Positions 56,953 through 64,000 of a DNA stretch of 64,000 nt are shown here, piece by piece. This stretch comes from Cryptosporangium aurantiacum (GTDB lineage Bacteria > Actinomycetota > Actinomycetes > Mycobacteriales > Cryptosporangiaceae), in the NCBI RefSeq assembly GCF_900143005.1, contig NZ_FRCS01000001.1:868001-932000 (forward strand), written 5' to 3'. The notes under the pieces were generated by a model, which was not told the DNA's origin, ran no database searches, and saw nothing but the letters and a program-made list of their open reading frames with translations. A program made the position numbers and the translations under genes. Numbering within the stretch: position 1 is the first letter of the stretch; every line of letters starts with the position of its first letter.

Positions 56953-57768
56953 GTGTCCGAACAGCGCCTGGAGCCGGATCCGATCGGCCGGCTCCACCGC
57001 AACCCGGGGCAATTGCTCCTGCTCGTGGCGGCCCGCCCATCGGTCTGGCTCCTCGGCCTCGGTTTGACCGTGCTGGGCAACGCGGTCTTCCTGCTGGTTT
57101 TCCCGCCCTGGGTCTGGGGGCTCGGTGGAGCGTTCTACTTCGGGGCGGTCGTTGCTCCGTTCTGCGTCTGGCGGATGCGCGTGCTCGACCGGCGGGCGGT
57201 CGCCGAGGGGCGGCTGGGTGTCCCGGACCCGCGGCGCCTGCCGATCGACGTCCGTGAGCCGACGCCGGAGGCGCTGGTCGCCACGGCGGACGCGACGCTG
57301 CGCCGTCTGCGCCGGATCGTGGCCTGGAGCCGGGGGATCGCGCTCGCGATGACGGTCGGGTTTCTGGCCGCTCTGCCGCTGGATCCGGGTGATCAGATGC
57401 CGCGGCCGATCTTTGTGGTGACGTGCCTCGTGGGTGCGGCCTGGCTCGGGTGGTACGGGCAGTACCGGGTACCGCGGTTCGCCGCCGCTGCCCGCGCCGC
57501 GCATGCGCGTGTCGTCGCCGGTAGCGCGCCGCGGCACGTCGTGCGGGTGGTGGAGGTCGAGGCGAATGAACCGGTCGTCGAACCGGAGGGTGGTGGTGGC
57601 CGGCTCCGGATCCGATTCGCGGTGGTGGGCATTCCGTGGCTTCGCGTCGACGACGAGCTGGTGGTGGTCGGCGAGTGGACGGTCGGCGCGGCCGTGCTGG
57701 CGACCGGTCCGGGCCGCCGCGGGCCGCGGAGCGCGTGGGGTGATCTTCGGCCGCCGCCGAGCGTCTGA
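56953..57768 (+). CDS. Membrane protein of unknown function
   Basis: About 271 residues. Two hydrophobic pairs lie at roughly 25-75 (VWLLGLGLTVLGNAVFLLVF, WGLGGAFYFGAVVAPFCVW) and 125-170 (IALAMTVGFLAALPL, IFVVTCLVGAAWLGWYG), followed by a soluble C-terminal beta-rich region (VRVVEVEANEPVVEPEGGGG, IPWLRVDDELVVVGEWTV). I do not recognise it. GTG 56953 is tentative; GTG 56923 adds ten residues. It stands alone between the MFS gene and a lipoprotein. Confidence 0.65.
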   Translation: MSEQRLEPDPIGRLHRNPGQLLLLVAARPSVWLLGLGLTVLGNAVFLLVFPPWVWGLGGAFYFGAVVAPFCVWRMRVLDRRAVAEGRLGVPDPRRLPIDVREPTPEALVATADATLRRLRRIVAWSRGIALAMTVGFLAALPLDPGDQMPRPIFVVTCLVGAAWLGWYGQYRVPRFAAAARAAHARVVAGSAPRHVVRVVEVEANEPVVEPEGGGGRLRIRFAVVGIPWLRVDDELVVVGEWTVGAAVLATGPGRRGPRSAWGDLRPPPSV

Positions 57769-57889
57769 GCCGGAGGCCGTTGTGTCGCTTCTGCGTTAAG
57801 TGTCCGCGTGTTCCCCGCCGTACGAGCGTTTCCGCTGGTTCAATGCGCTCAACAGGGGTGCTGGAGATTCCGGCCGTGCGGGAGGGCTG

Positions 57890-59335
57890 ATGCACCGGAC
57901 GCGACGGCTGGTGCCGGCGATCGCTGCGATGGTGGCGGGCGCCGTTCTGGCAGCCGGCACCGTCTCCGCCTGCCAGGCGGATCAGAAGCCGGAACCGGAG
58001 CAGAGCGCCGCCGCGCCGGTGGTGCCGGCGGCGCCGACGCCGACACCCCTGCCGAGCGCGGCTCCCGGCACCGCGGGACCCGACGCGGAGCGCTCCGCCT
58101 GGCTCGGCGAACAGCTGCGGGAGATCGTCGACGCCCAGCACTTTGACGACGTCGTCAACGCGAAGACCGGCAAGCGCCCGCCCGCGATGCCCAACGTCGA
58201 CGTCGCGGTGATCGAGCTCGACGACACCGGTCGCCCGGTGGCCGCCGCGAACACGCTGCTCACCCAGAAGCACCCGCACGGCGTCGCGGTGCCGGTGACC
58301 AGAGACCTGTCCGCGCCGGGCGTCCGCTGGACGCACTGGAGCAACTCGGTGTGGGCCGCGAAGAAGTCGACCGAGCCGCTGCTCGCCGACCGCGGCGACG
58401 CGCCGCTGGAGTTCATGACCCCGTACCCCGCGTCGGTGTTCAAGCTGATCGTCGCGTTCGGGGTCGCGCGGCTCGCCGACCGGGGCGGCGTCCGCTACGA
58501 CGAGGTCTACGACTACCGGCCCCGGAAGGCGACCTGCCCGGACGGCCGCAAACCTGGTAAGCACTCGGTGTCCTGGTGGCTGGACGCGATGCTCACGTAC
58601 TCGAGCAACACCGCGACGTGCGCGCTGCTGATGATGCTGCACGAGCGCGACGGCGTCGCTCCGATGAACGGTGCGCTCCGCTCGCTCGGGCTGCCGACGC
58701 TCCGGGTGGTCAACACCGATCCGGCGGACGGCGGCGGCTGGTCGTTCTGGGGCCTCACGATGACCGCGCTGGACACCTCCCGGCTGCTTCTGCTGTTCAC
58801 CGAGGCACCGGGCACGCTCTGGCGCACACCGAAGGGCGATCCGGTGACGGTCGGCGTCCTCAAGCGGTCGTCCCGGGCCACGCTCCGGAAGATGCTGCGG
58901 GACCAGGGGCTCAACCAGGCACTGTCCACCGCGAACTGGTGCGGGCAGGACTACCCGGCGCAGGGGATCCCGCACGCGGTGCCGAAGCGGTGGATCGACC
59001 CGGCGACCGGGGTCGTGCACGTCGAGGACCGCACGTACCGCGGCGACGTGCGGAAGTGCGCGGACGATGCCGAAGTGGAGTTCGCGCACAAGACCGGGCT
59101 GGTGCCGAGCGCCGGTGCGGACGCCGGGATCGTGACCGCGCTGCCCGGTGCGAAGCCGCGGCGGTACGTGATCTCGGTCTTCTCGAACCTGGGGTGCACC
59201 TACGTGGACTTCGTCGGCGCGTACGACGGCGCGTGCCGCTACACCGAGAAGCTGGCCACACTCGGCGCGGCGGTCGACGCCCTGATGACGAAGACCGCCG
59301 GCCGCGCGACAGCGACGCTGGTATCAGGCGGTTAG
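57890..59335 (+). CDS. Penicillin-binding-fold serine hydrolase lipoprotein
   Basis: A 481-residue exported protein. The signal peptide ends near GTVSACQAD, with a cysteine that could be lipidated, then a Pro/Ala/Thr-rich linker. The transpeptidase/beta-lactamase fold shows SxxK in PYPASVFKLIVAFG, SxN in LTYSSNTATCALL and KTG in FAHKTGLVPSAG. Five or more cysteines in the mature part suggest disulfides. It may be a D-alanyl-D-alanine carboxypeptidase or relative. ATG 57890 is preceded by GGGAGGG; the GTG at 57800 is not supported. It overlaps the convergent GH127 gene by 12 bp. Confidence 0.82.
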   Translation: MHRTRRLVPAIAAMVAGAVLAAGTVSACQADQKPEPEQSAAAPVVPAAPTPTPLPSAAPGTAGPDAERSAWLGEQLREIVDAQHFDDVVNAKTGKRPPAMPNVDVAVIELDDTGRPVAAANTLLTQKHPHGVAVPVTRDLSAPGVRWTHWSNSVWAAKKSTEPLLADRGDAPLEFMTPYPASVFKLIVAFGVARLADRGGVRYDEVYDYRPRKATCPDGRKPGKHSVSWWLDAMLTYSSNTATCALLMMLHERDGVAPMNGALRSLGLPTLRVVNTDPADGGGWSFWGLTMTALDTSRLLLLFTEAPGTLWRTPKGDPVTVGVLKRSSRATLRKMLRDQGLNQALSTANWCGQDYPAQGIPHAVPKRWIDPATGVVHVEDRTYRGDVRKCADDAEVEFAHKTGLVPSAGADAGIVTALPGAKPRRYVISVFSNLGCTYVDFVGAYDGACRYTEKLATLGAAVDALMTKTAGRATATLVSGG

Positions 59336-61195
59336 CGGGATCCAGACCCGCATCGCGCCGGGCGAGCGGTTCGCCCACAGGAAGTACGGCACGGCGGTCA
59401 GTGCGATCGGTGTTCCCGGTGCGCTCGCGGCGAGTGGCTCATAGAGCGGCGTCCCGGCCGGGTCGCGATGGGTGCCGGCGACGCGCAGCACGACCGGCGC
59501 GAGGTCACCGGCGCCGACGTCCACCGCGGCCCTGGCGTCCAGCGTCACGTCGTCCACCAGGACGTCGTCCGGCAGATCGGCCTGTTCGAGACAGTAGACC
59601 AGCGGGCCCCGCAGCAACGCGGCGCAGCCGCGGACCGCATCGACGCGCGGATGCCCGGCGACGACCCGCGCCGGCATCGCGAGCTCCAGCCGCACCACGT
59701 CCCCGGGCTCCCAGACGCGGTTGACCTCGGCGTACTCGCCGGTGACCGGCACCCCGTCCAGGGTCGCCGACTCGCACCAGCCGGGGATCCGCAGCGCGAG
59801 CGTCCACGCGGCGCCGGGCGTCGCCGGGGTCACCGAGACCGTCACGCGGCCGTCCCAGGGGTATTCGGTCCGGATCGCGAGTTCCCCGTGCGGTGTGGCG
59901 ATCCGGCCTGCGGTGTGGAGGTGCACCTGCACCCCCGCCTCCGTCGTGGTGGCGACGTACGACTGCAGGGACGCCATGAGCCGCGCCAGGTTCGGCGGGC
60001 AGCACGCACAGGAGTACCAGCTCAGCCGCTGCGACGGGGCGTCCTCGTGGGAGCCGTCGTGCCCGGTCCGCAGGTGCAGCGGGTTGGAGTAGAAGAAGTG
60101 CGTGCCGTCCAGCGAGGTCGAACCCGCGATTCCGTTGTAGAGCACGCGTTCGAGCTCGTCGGCGTACCGGTGGCCGCCGGTCGCCAGCAGCATCCGCCAG
60201 TTCCAGGCGAAGCTGGCGATGGCCGCGCAGCTCTCCGCGTAGGCGCGGTCGGGCGGCAGTTCGTACGGGTCGCCGAACGCTTCGTCGCGGTGGCGCGAGC
60301 CGTGCGCGCCGGTCAGGTACGTCTTGGTGTCGAACGCCGACTCCCACAGGCGGGTGGCGGCGTCCAGCAACGACGCGTCGCCGGTCTCCACCGCGACGTC
60401 GACGACCCCGGCCAGCAGATAGAGCTGCCGGACCGCGTGGCCGGCGACCTCGTCGGCGTCCCGGACCGGAGTGTGGTCCTGGTAGTAACGCGCGCCGAAC
60501 TTCGGTTCGTCACCGAGCAGGCCGTGCCCGCGCAGGTCGACGAAGCGGGCGGCGAGGTCGAGGTACGGGCGGTGCCCGGTGACCCGGTACAACTCGACGA
60601 GCGCGGTCTCGATCTCCGGGTGCCCGCAGACGCCGTCCGTGCCGCCTTCCCCGAACCGATCGACGAGCAGGTCGGCGAAGCGCCGGGCCACCCGGAGCAA
60701 CCGGTCGCCGACGCCGGACCGCGCCGCGGCCACCGCGGCCTGGATCAGGTGGCCCGCGCAGTACAGCTCGTGGCTCCAGACCAGCTCGGCCCACTGCTGG
60801 TCGCGGTGGTCGGTCTGGAAGTACGAGTTGAGGTAGCCGTCGGAATCCTGGGCTCGTTCGAGGAGCGCCGTCGTCGCGTCGAGGAACTGCTCGAGCGCGG
60901 TGTCCGGGCGGCGCCCGAGTTCCCAGGCGACGGCTTCGAGCGTCTTGTACACGTCGGAGTCGGCGAACCACATCCCGCGGAAGGCGGCGGGCGCGGAGTC
61001 GGTGATCCGCCGCAGGTTGTCCAGGTTGCCGCTCTCCTCCAGCTGCTTCAGGCAGTGCGACAGCGTCGCGTCGGTGTTGCGGCGCTGCCAACTGCCGAGC
61101 AGACCGCCCTCATCGAGCGTCACCGCGGTCAGGCCGAGCGGCCGGAGCGCGCCCGTGGACGGCGCGGCAGTACCCGCGATCGTGGTTTCCGACAT
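59324..61195 (-). CDS. GH127 beta-L-arabinofuranosidase
   Basis: A 623-residue glycoside hydrolase of family 127 (HypBA1-like). Zinc and catalytic residues are visible: AYAESCAAIASFAWN has the Glu-x-Cys and YSCACCPPNLARLM the vicinal cysteines, of which one is the nucleophile in the characterised enzyme. The N-terminal (alpha/alpha)6 barrel and two C-terminal beta domains fit the length. It should release L-arabinofuranose from plant hydroxyproline-rich glycans taken in as oligosaccharides. No signal peptide, so cytoplasmic. Starts at ATG 61195; an ABC importer lies immediately upstream on the same strand. Confidence 0.9.
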   Translation of the reverse strand: MSETTIAGTAAPSTGALRPLGLTAVTLDEGGLLGSWQRRNTDATLSHCLKQLEESGNLDNLRRITDSAPAAFRGMWFADSDVYKTLEAVAWELGRRPDTALEQFLDATTALLERAQDSDGYLNSYFQTDHRDQQWAELVWSHELYCAGHLIQAAVAAARSGVGDRLLRVARRFADLLVDRFGEGGTDGVCGHPEIETALVELYRVTGHRPYLDLAARFVDLRGHGLLGDEPKFGARYYQDHTPVRDADEVAGHAVRQLYLLAGVVDVAVETGDASLLDAATRLWESAFDTKTYLTGAHGSRHRDEAFGDPYELPPDRAYAESCAAIASFAWNWRMLLATGGHRYADELERVLYNGIAGSTSLDGTHFFYSNPLHLRTGHDGSHEDAPSQRLSWYSCACCPPNLARLMASLQSYVATTTEAGVQVHLHTAGRIATPHGELAIRTEYPWDGRVTVSVTPATPGAAWTLALRIPGWCESATLDGVPVTGEYAEVNRVWEPGDVVRLELAMPARVVAGHPRVDAVRGCAALLRGPLVYCLEQADLPDDVLVDDVTLDARAAVDVGAGDLAPVVLRVAGTHRDPAGTPLYEPLAASAPGTPIALTAVPYFLWANRSPGAMRVWIPLTA

Positions 61196-61220
61196 GGTGG
61201 TTCCCTTCGAGGTACGAGAA

Positions 61221-62030
61221 TCAGCCCTTGAGGGCGCCGGCGCTGAAGCCGCTGACGTAGTAGCGCTGGAGCAGCAGGAACACCGCGACGCACGGCACCG
61301 CGGCGGTGACCACACCGGCCTGCAGCGCGCCGAAGTCGACCGAGCCGAGGTTGCCGGACTGCAGGTTGAACAACGCGACCGGCAGCGTGAACTTGCTGCC
61401 GTCGGTCAGGAAGATCAGCGGCGCCACGAACTCGTTCCAGGACGCGAGGAACGAGAACAGCGCGACCGTGACCATGCCCGGCGCGACCCCGCGCAGCAGG
61501 ACGCGACGCAGCGCCCCGCCCGGCGTGCAGCCGTCGATCAGCGCCGCCTCCTCCAGCTCGGGCGGCAGCGCCTCGAACGAGTTGCGCATCATGAACAGCC
61601 CGAACGGAAGCTGGAACATCGCCAGCACAAGGCCCAGCCCGATCAGCGAGTTCTGCAGGCCGAGCCAGCCGAGCACGATGTAGAGCGGGATCAGGATCGT
61701 CGTGTACGGCACCATCAGGATCGCGAGCGTCACCAGGAACAGCAGGTTCTTGCCGGGGAACGAGAGCCGGGCGACCGCGTAGCCGCCGAGCGTCGTCGCC
61801 ACGACCGTGACCGCGACCGTCACCAGCGCGACGACCGTCGTGTTGAGCACGTAGGACCAGAGCCCGTCGCCGTAGGCGACCAGCCGCTCGTAGTTCGCCA
61901 CGCCCCAGCCGTCCCGGCCGTCGGCCGCCCGGGTGCCGTGCACCGAGGAGTACAGCGTCCAGACCATCGGCAGCAGGAACAGCACCGCGAGCGCGGACGA
62001 CGTGCTGAGGTGACCTGCCCTCCGGAGCAT
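61221..62030 (-). CDS. ABC sugar permease, MalG-type
   Basis: A 269-residue permease with six membrane helices. The EAA loop reads ELEEAALIDGCTPGGALRRV, and FSFLASWNEFVAPLIFL is the MalG-group segment. It partners the upstream MalF-type permease, coupled by TGATG overlap, and is preceded by AAGGAGG. No ATPase is encoded here; a shared MsiK-type subunit is likely. Substrate is probably an arabinose-containing oligosaccharide from its link with GH127. Confidence 0.9.
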   Translation of the reverse strand: MLRRAGHLSTSSALAVLFLLPMVWTLYSSVHGTRAADGRDGWGVANYERLVAYGDGLWSYVLNTTVVALVTVAVTVVATTLGGYAVARLSFPGKNLLFLVTLAILMVPYTTILIPLYIVLGWLGLQNSLIGLGLVLAMFQLPFGLFMMRNSFEALPPELEEAALIDGCTPGGALRRVLLRGVAPGMVTVALFSFLASWNEFVAPLIFLTDGSKFTLPVALFNLQSGNLGSVDFGALQAGVVTAAVPCVAVFLLLQRYYVSGFSAGALKG

Positions 62031-62956
62031 CAGTTGTCCTCCTTCCGTCGTAGCAGCCGCAGCTGTGCGCCGTTGATCACGATCAGCACCACCAGCAGCG
62101 CCACCGAGATCGCGGCGGCCCGGCCGAGGTCCTGGGAGAGGAACGCCTCGCGATAGATGTCGATCGCCACCGTGGCCGTGTCGTGCCGCCCACCGGTGAG
62201 GATGAAGAACTGGTCGAACGCGAGCAGCGAGCCGGTGACCGAGAGCACCATCATCAGCGCGAGCGTCGGCCGGAGCAGCGGCAGCGTGACGTGCCGCATC
62301 GTCTGCCAGCGGGTCGCGCCGTCGGTGCGCGCCGCCTCGTAGAGCACCGGATCGATGCTCTGCAGGCCGGTCAGCAGGATGAGCATGTAGAACCCGGCGA
62401 AGCGCCAGGTGATCATGCCGACCGTGGACGACAGCGCGCTGCTGTTCGTCCCCAGCCAGTCGACCGAGTCGATCCCGACCCACCGCAGGACCGCGTTCAA
62501 CGGCGAGGACTCGGTGTTGAACAGGCCGTAGAACAGCAGGCTCGCCGAGGCGAGCCCGACCGCGGCGGGCAGGAAGTAGACGGTCCGGAAGAAGCCGACG
62601 CCGCGCCGGGCCTCCTGCACCAGCAGCGCCATGCCGAACGCGACCAGGCTCAGGACGACGGTCGTCACCAGCGTGTACTTCAGCGTGAACCACAGTGCGC
62701 GGACGAACAGCGGGTCGGAGAGCGCCCGGTAGTTCTCCACGCCGTTCGGGCGGGACGCGCCGAGCAGCGGCCAGTGGTTGACCGACATCCAGACCATCAG
62801 CACCAGCGGCAGGACGAAGAACACCAGCACGAGAACGGCCATCGGCGCCGAGTAGATCAACCCCAGCCGGGCCCGGCGGCGGCCGAGCCCGGCCGGCGCG
62901 GCCCGGCGGGAGGACCGCCGAGCCGCGTCGGTGGGGCGGGAGAGCGTCGAAACCAT
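62030..62956 (-). CDS. ABC sugar permease, MalF-type
   Basis: A 308-residue permease with a basic N-terminal 30 residues and six helices. The EAA loop is VLYEAARTDGATRWQTMRHV. Its gene begins four bases after the binding-protein gene ends, and overlaps the MalG gene downstream. Together they form the membrane channel of the GH127-linked importer. Confidence 0.9.
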   Translation of the reverse strand: MVSTLSRPTDAARRSSRRAAPAGLGRRRARLGLIYSAPMAVLVLVFFVLPLVLMVWMSVNHWPLLGASRPNGVENYRALSDPLFVRALWFTLKYTLVTTVVLSLVAFGMALLVQEARRGVGFFRTVYFLPAAVGLASASLLFYGLFNTESSPLNAVLRWVGIDSVDWLGTNSSALSSTVGMITWRFAGFYMLILLTGLQSIDPVLYEAARTDGATRWQTMRHVTLPLLRPTLALMMVLSVTGSLLAFDQFFILTGGRHDTATVAIDIYREAFLSQDLGRAAAISVALLVVLIVINGAQLRLLRRKEDN

Positions 62957-62959
62957 GCG

Positions 62960-64000
62960 CTAGCCGCCCGTGGACAGCGACTCGGTGATGCTCGGGTTGT
63001 GCTTCGCGAGCGCGTCCGCCGAGCTACCGGTGCCGAAGACCGCGTCGATGATCGTGGCGGTCCACGGTCCGTTCGGGTCGTTGTACGTCTTGCCGAAGTT
63101 GACCGAGATCGGCGTCTGGCCCTTGGACGCGAGGTCGTTGAACGTGCCGAGCCGCGGGTCCTGCTGGGCGTACTTGTTGTCGGCCAGGTCGCTGCGCACC
63201 GTGATGTTCTTGTTCTTGGCGATGACCTCGACCTGCGCCTCCTCGGACAGCGTCCAGGAGATGAAGTCCCACGCCTGCGCGGCCTTCTTGCTGTTCGAGC
63301 TGATGCCGAGCACGTCACCGCCGACGAACGAGTTGCTGCCGCCGGTCAGGCCGGGGATCGGGGCGACGCCGATCTCGAGCGCCGGACCTTCCTTCATCGT
63401 CTGGAGTGCGGTGGCGCCGAGCGGCTGGATACCGATCTTGCCTTCGGTGAACGCCTGGACCCAGGTCGGGCCGCCCTCGTTCTTCGCCGCGGTGGGTACG
63501 AGACCTTCCTTGTACATCTTCTTGTAGAGCTCGTAGACCTCCGCCGCGGCCGGGTTGTCGACCGTCGACTCGGTGCCCTTCTCGTTGAGCACGGTTTCGC
63601 CGGAGGCCCAGATCATCGGCCAGGTCGTGAACAGCGTGCAGCCGGGGCAGGCACCGCCGAAGAAGTACCCGTCGACGCCACCGCCGAGCGCGTCGATCTT
63701 CTTCACCTGCGTGTAGAGCTCGGCCAGTGTGGTCGGTGGCTTCTCCGGGTCGAGGCCGGCCTTGCGGAACAGCACCTTGTTGTAGAAGACCGCGGACAGG
63801 TCGATGTCGTGCGGGACGCCGTAGACCTTGCCGTCGTAGGTGGCGGTCTTCATGTGGGCCGGGGCCAGCGTGTCCTTGAACGACAGCGTGTCCACCCGGT
63901 CGGTGAGGTCCTGGAACACGCCCTTGGAGGCGTAGTTCGGCGCGTACACCACGTCGGCGGCCAGGATGTCCGGCAGCTGCTTCGCGCCGCTCGCCGAGCC
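62960..64000 (-). CDS. ABC sugar-binding protein, N-terminus beyond the window
   Basis: 347 codons are visible, in frame to the window edge; signal peptide and N-terminal part are missing. It is a family 1 extracellular solute-binding protein: KVYGVPHDIDLSAVFYNKVL and FTEGKIGIQPLGATALQTM are conserved lobe segments. The C-terminus with WDFISWTLSEEAQVEVIAK is typical. A CPGC in FGGACPGCTLF may form a disulfide. Ligand likely a plant arabino-oligosaccharide from the neighbouring GH127 gene. Confidence 0.9.
   Translation of the reverse strand, partial: GSASGAKQLPDILAADVVYAPNYASKGVFQDLTDRVDTLSFKDTLAPAHMKTATYDGKVYGVPHDIDLSAVFYNKVLFRKAGLDPEKPPTTLAELYTQVKKIDALGGGVDGYFFGGACPGCTLFTTWPMIWASGETVLNEKGTESTVDNPAAAEVYELYKKMYKEGLVPTAAKNEGGPTWVQAFTEGKIGIQPLGATALQTMKEGPALEIGVAPIPGLTGGSNSFVGGDVLGISSNSKKAAQAWDFISWTLSEEAQVEVIAKNKNITVRSDLADNKYAQQDPRLGTFNDLASKGQTPISVNFGKTYNDPNGPWTATIIDAVFGTGSSADALAKHNPSITESLSTGG

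Overview
The window is about 70% G+C with GC-rich third codon positions throughout. It has the gene content of a spore- or sporangium-forming actinomycete: a SigB/SigF-type sigma factor with partner-switching regulators, Ku plus a stand-alone LigD polymerase, DasR-type amino-sugar control, LLM-fold oxidoreductases and ABC sugar importers that lack their own ATPase. Two FliA-like promoter motifs of the kind I recall from zoosporic actinomycetes hint at a motile, sporangium-forming lineage (Actinoplanes- or Cryptosporangium-like). That placement is inference; genus cannot be fixed from sequence alone. I saw no rRNA, tRNA, insertion sequence, prophage or CRISPR array.

Layout. 0-2.3 kb: the end of a SpoU-type RNA methyltransferase facing a long acyl-CoA dehydrogenase. 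2.3-9.9 kb: a stress and DNA-repair region with a sigma factor, RsbW-like kinase, two small membrane-associated proteins, ChaB-like protein, STAS protein, Ku, LigD-Pol, a degenerate SpoIIE phosphatase fused to an RsbW-type kinase, and a second STAS protein. 9.9-14.2 kb: site-2 protease, MFS transporter, ATP-dependent DNA ligase. 14.2-18.3 kb: repeat-rich stretch with a Cys-motif coiled-coil protein, a small membrane protein, a permuted papain-like protein and a basic protein. 18.3-27 kb: two paralogous CHASE-type sensor kinases (one without its phosphoacceptor histidine) flanking a KhtTU-like antiporter pair, an alkylguanine methyltransferase and an F420/LLM oxidoreductase, then a beta-lactamase-fold protein. 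27-28.5 kb: succinate-semialdehyde dehydrogenase.

28.5-38.6 kb is a cell-wall amino-sugar salvage locus: divergent serpin-like gene, DasR-like GntR regulator, NagZ-like hexosaminidase, a DasABC-like importer without ATPase, SIS-domain deaminase/isomerase, MurQ etherase and NagA deacetylase. Two matching DasR-type (dre-like) operators lie before the regulator and before the importer, so the parts probably respond together. 38.6-42 kb: ChrA transporter with a perfect palindrome at its start, an MFS exporter and a NUDIX hydrolase.

42-45.3 kb is the most distinctive unit: a response-regulator receiver fused to a cysteine-less glutaredoxin-like domain and a thioredoxin-reductase-like flavoprotein, followed by a cyclic-nucleotide-binding-domain histidine kinase. 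It looks like a two-component system whose output is a flavoenzyme. 45.4-54.8 kb: a 58-residue protein, a 942-residue LuxR-type ATPase regulator, two small membrane proteins, an FAD protein divergent from an LLM monooxygenase, an IclR regulator, a 44-residue membrane peptide, an aldo/keto reductase, and two small coiled-coil proteins with TTA codons and related C-termini. 54.8-64 kb: MFS transporter, membrane protein, penicillin-binding-fold lipoprotein, and a GH127 arabinofuranosidase with its ABC importer, whose binding protein runs off the window. Many convergent gene pairs are separated by strong hairpins.
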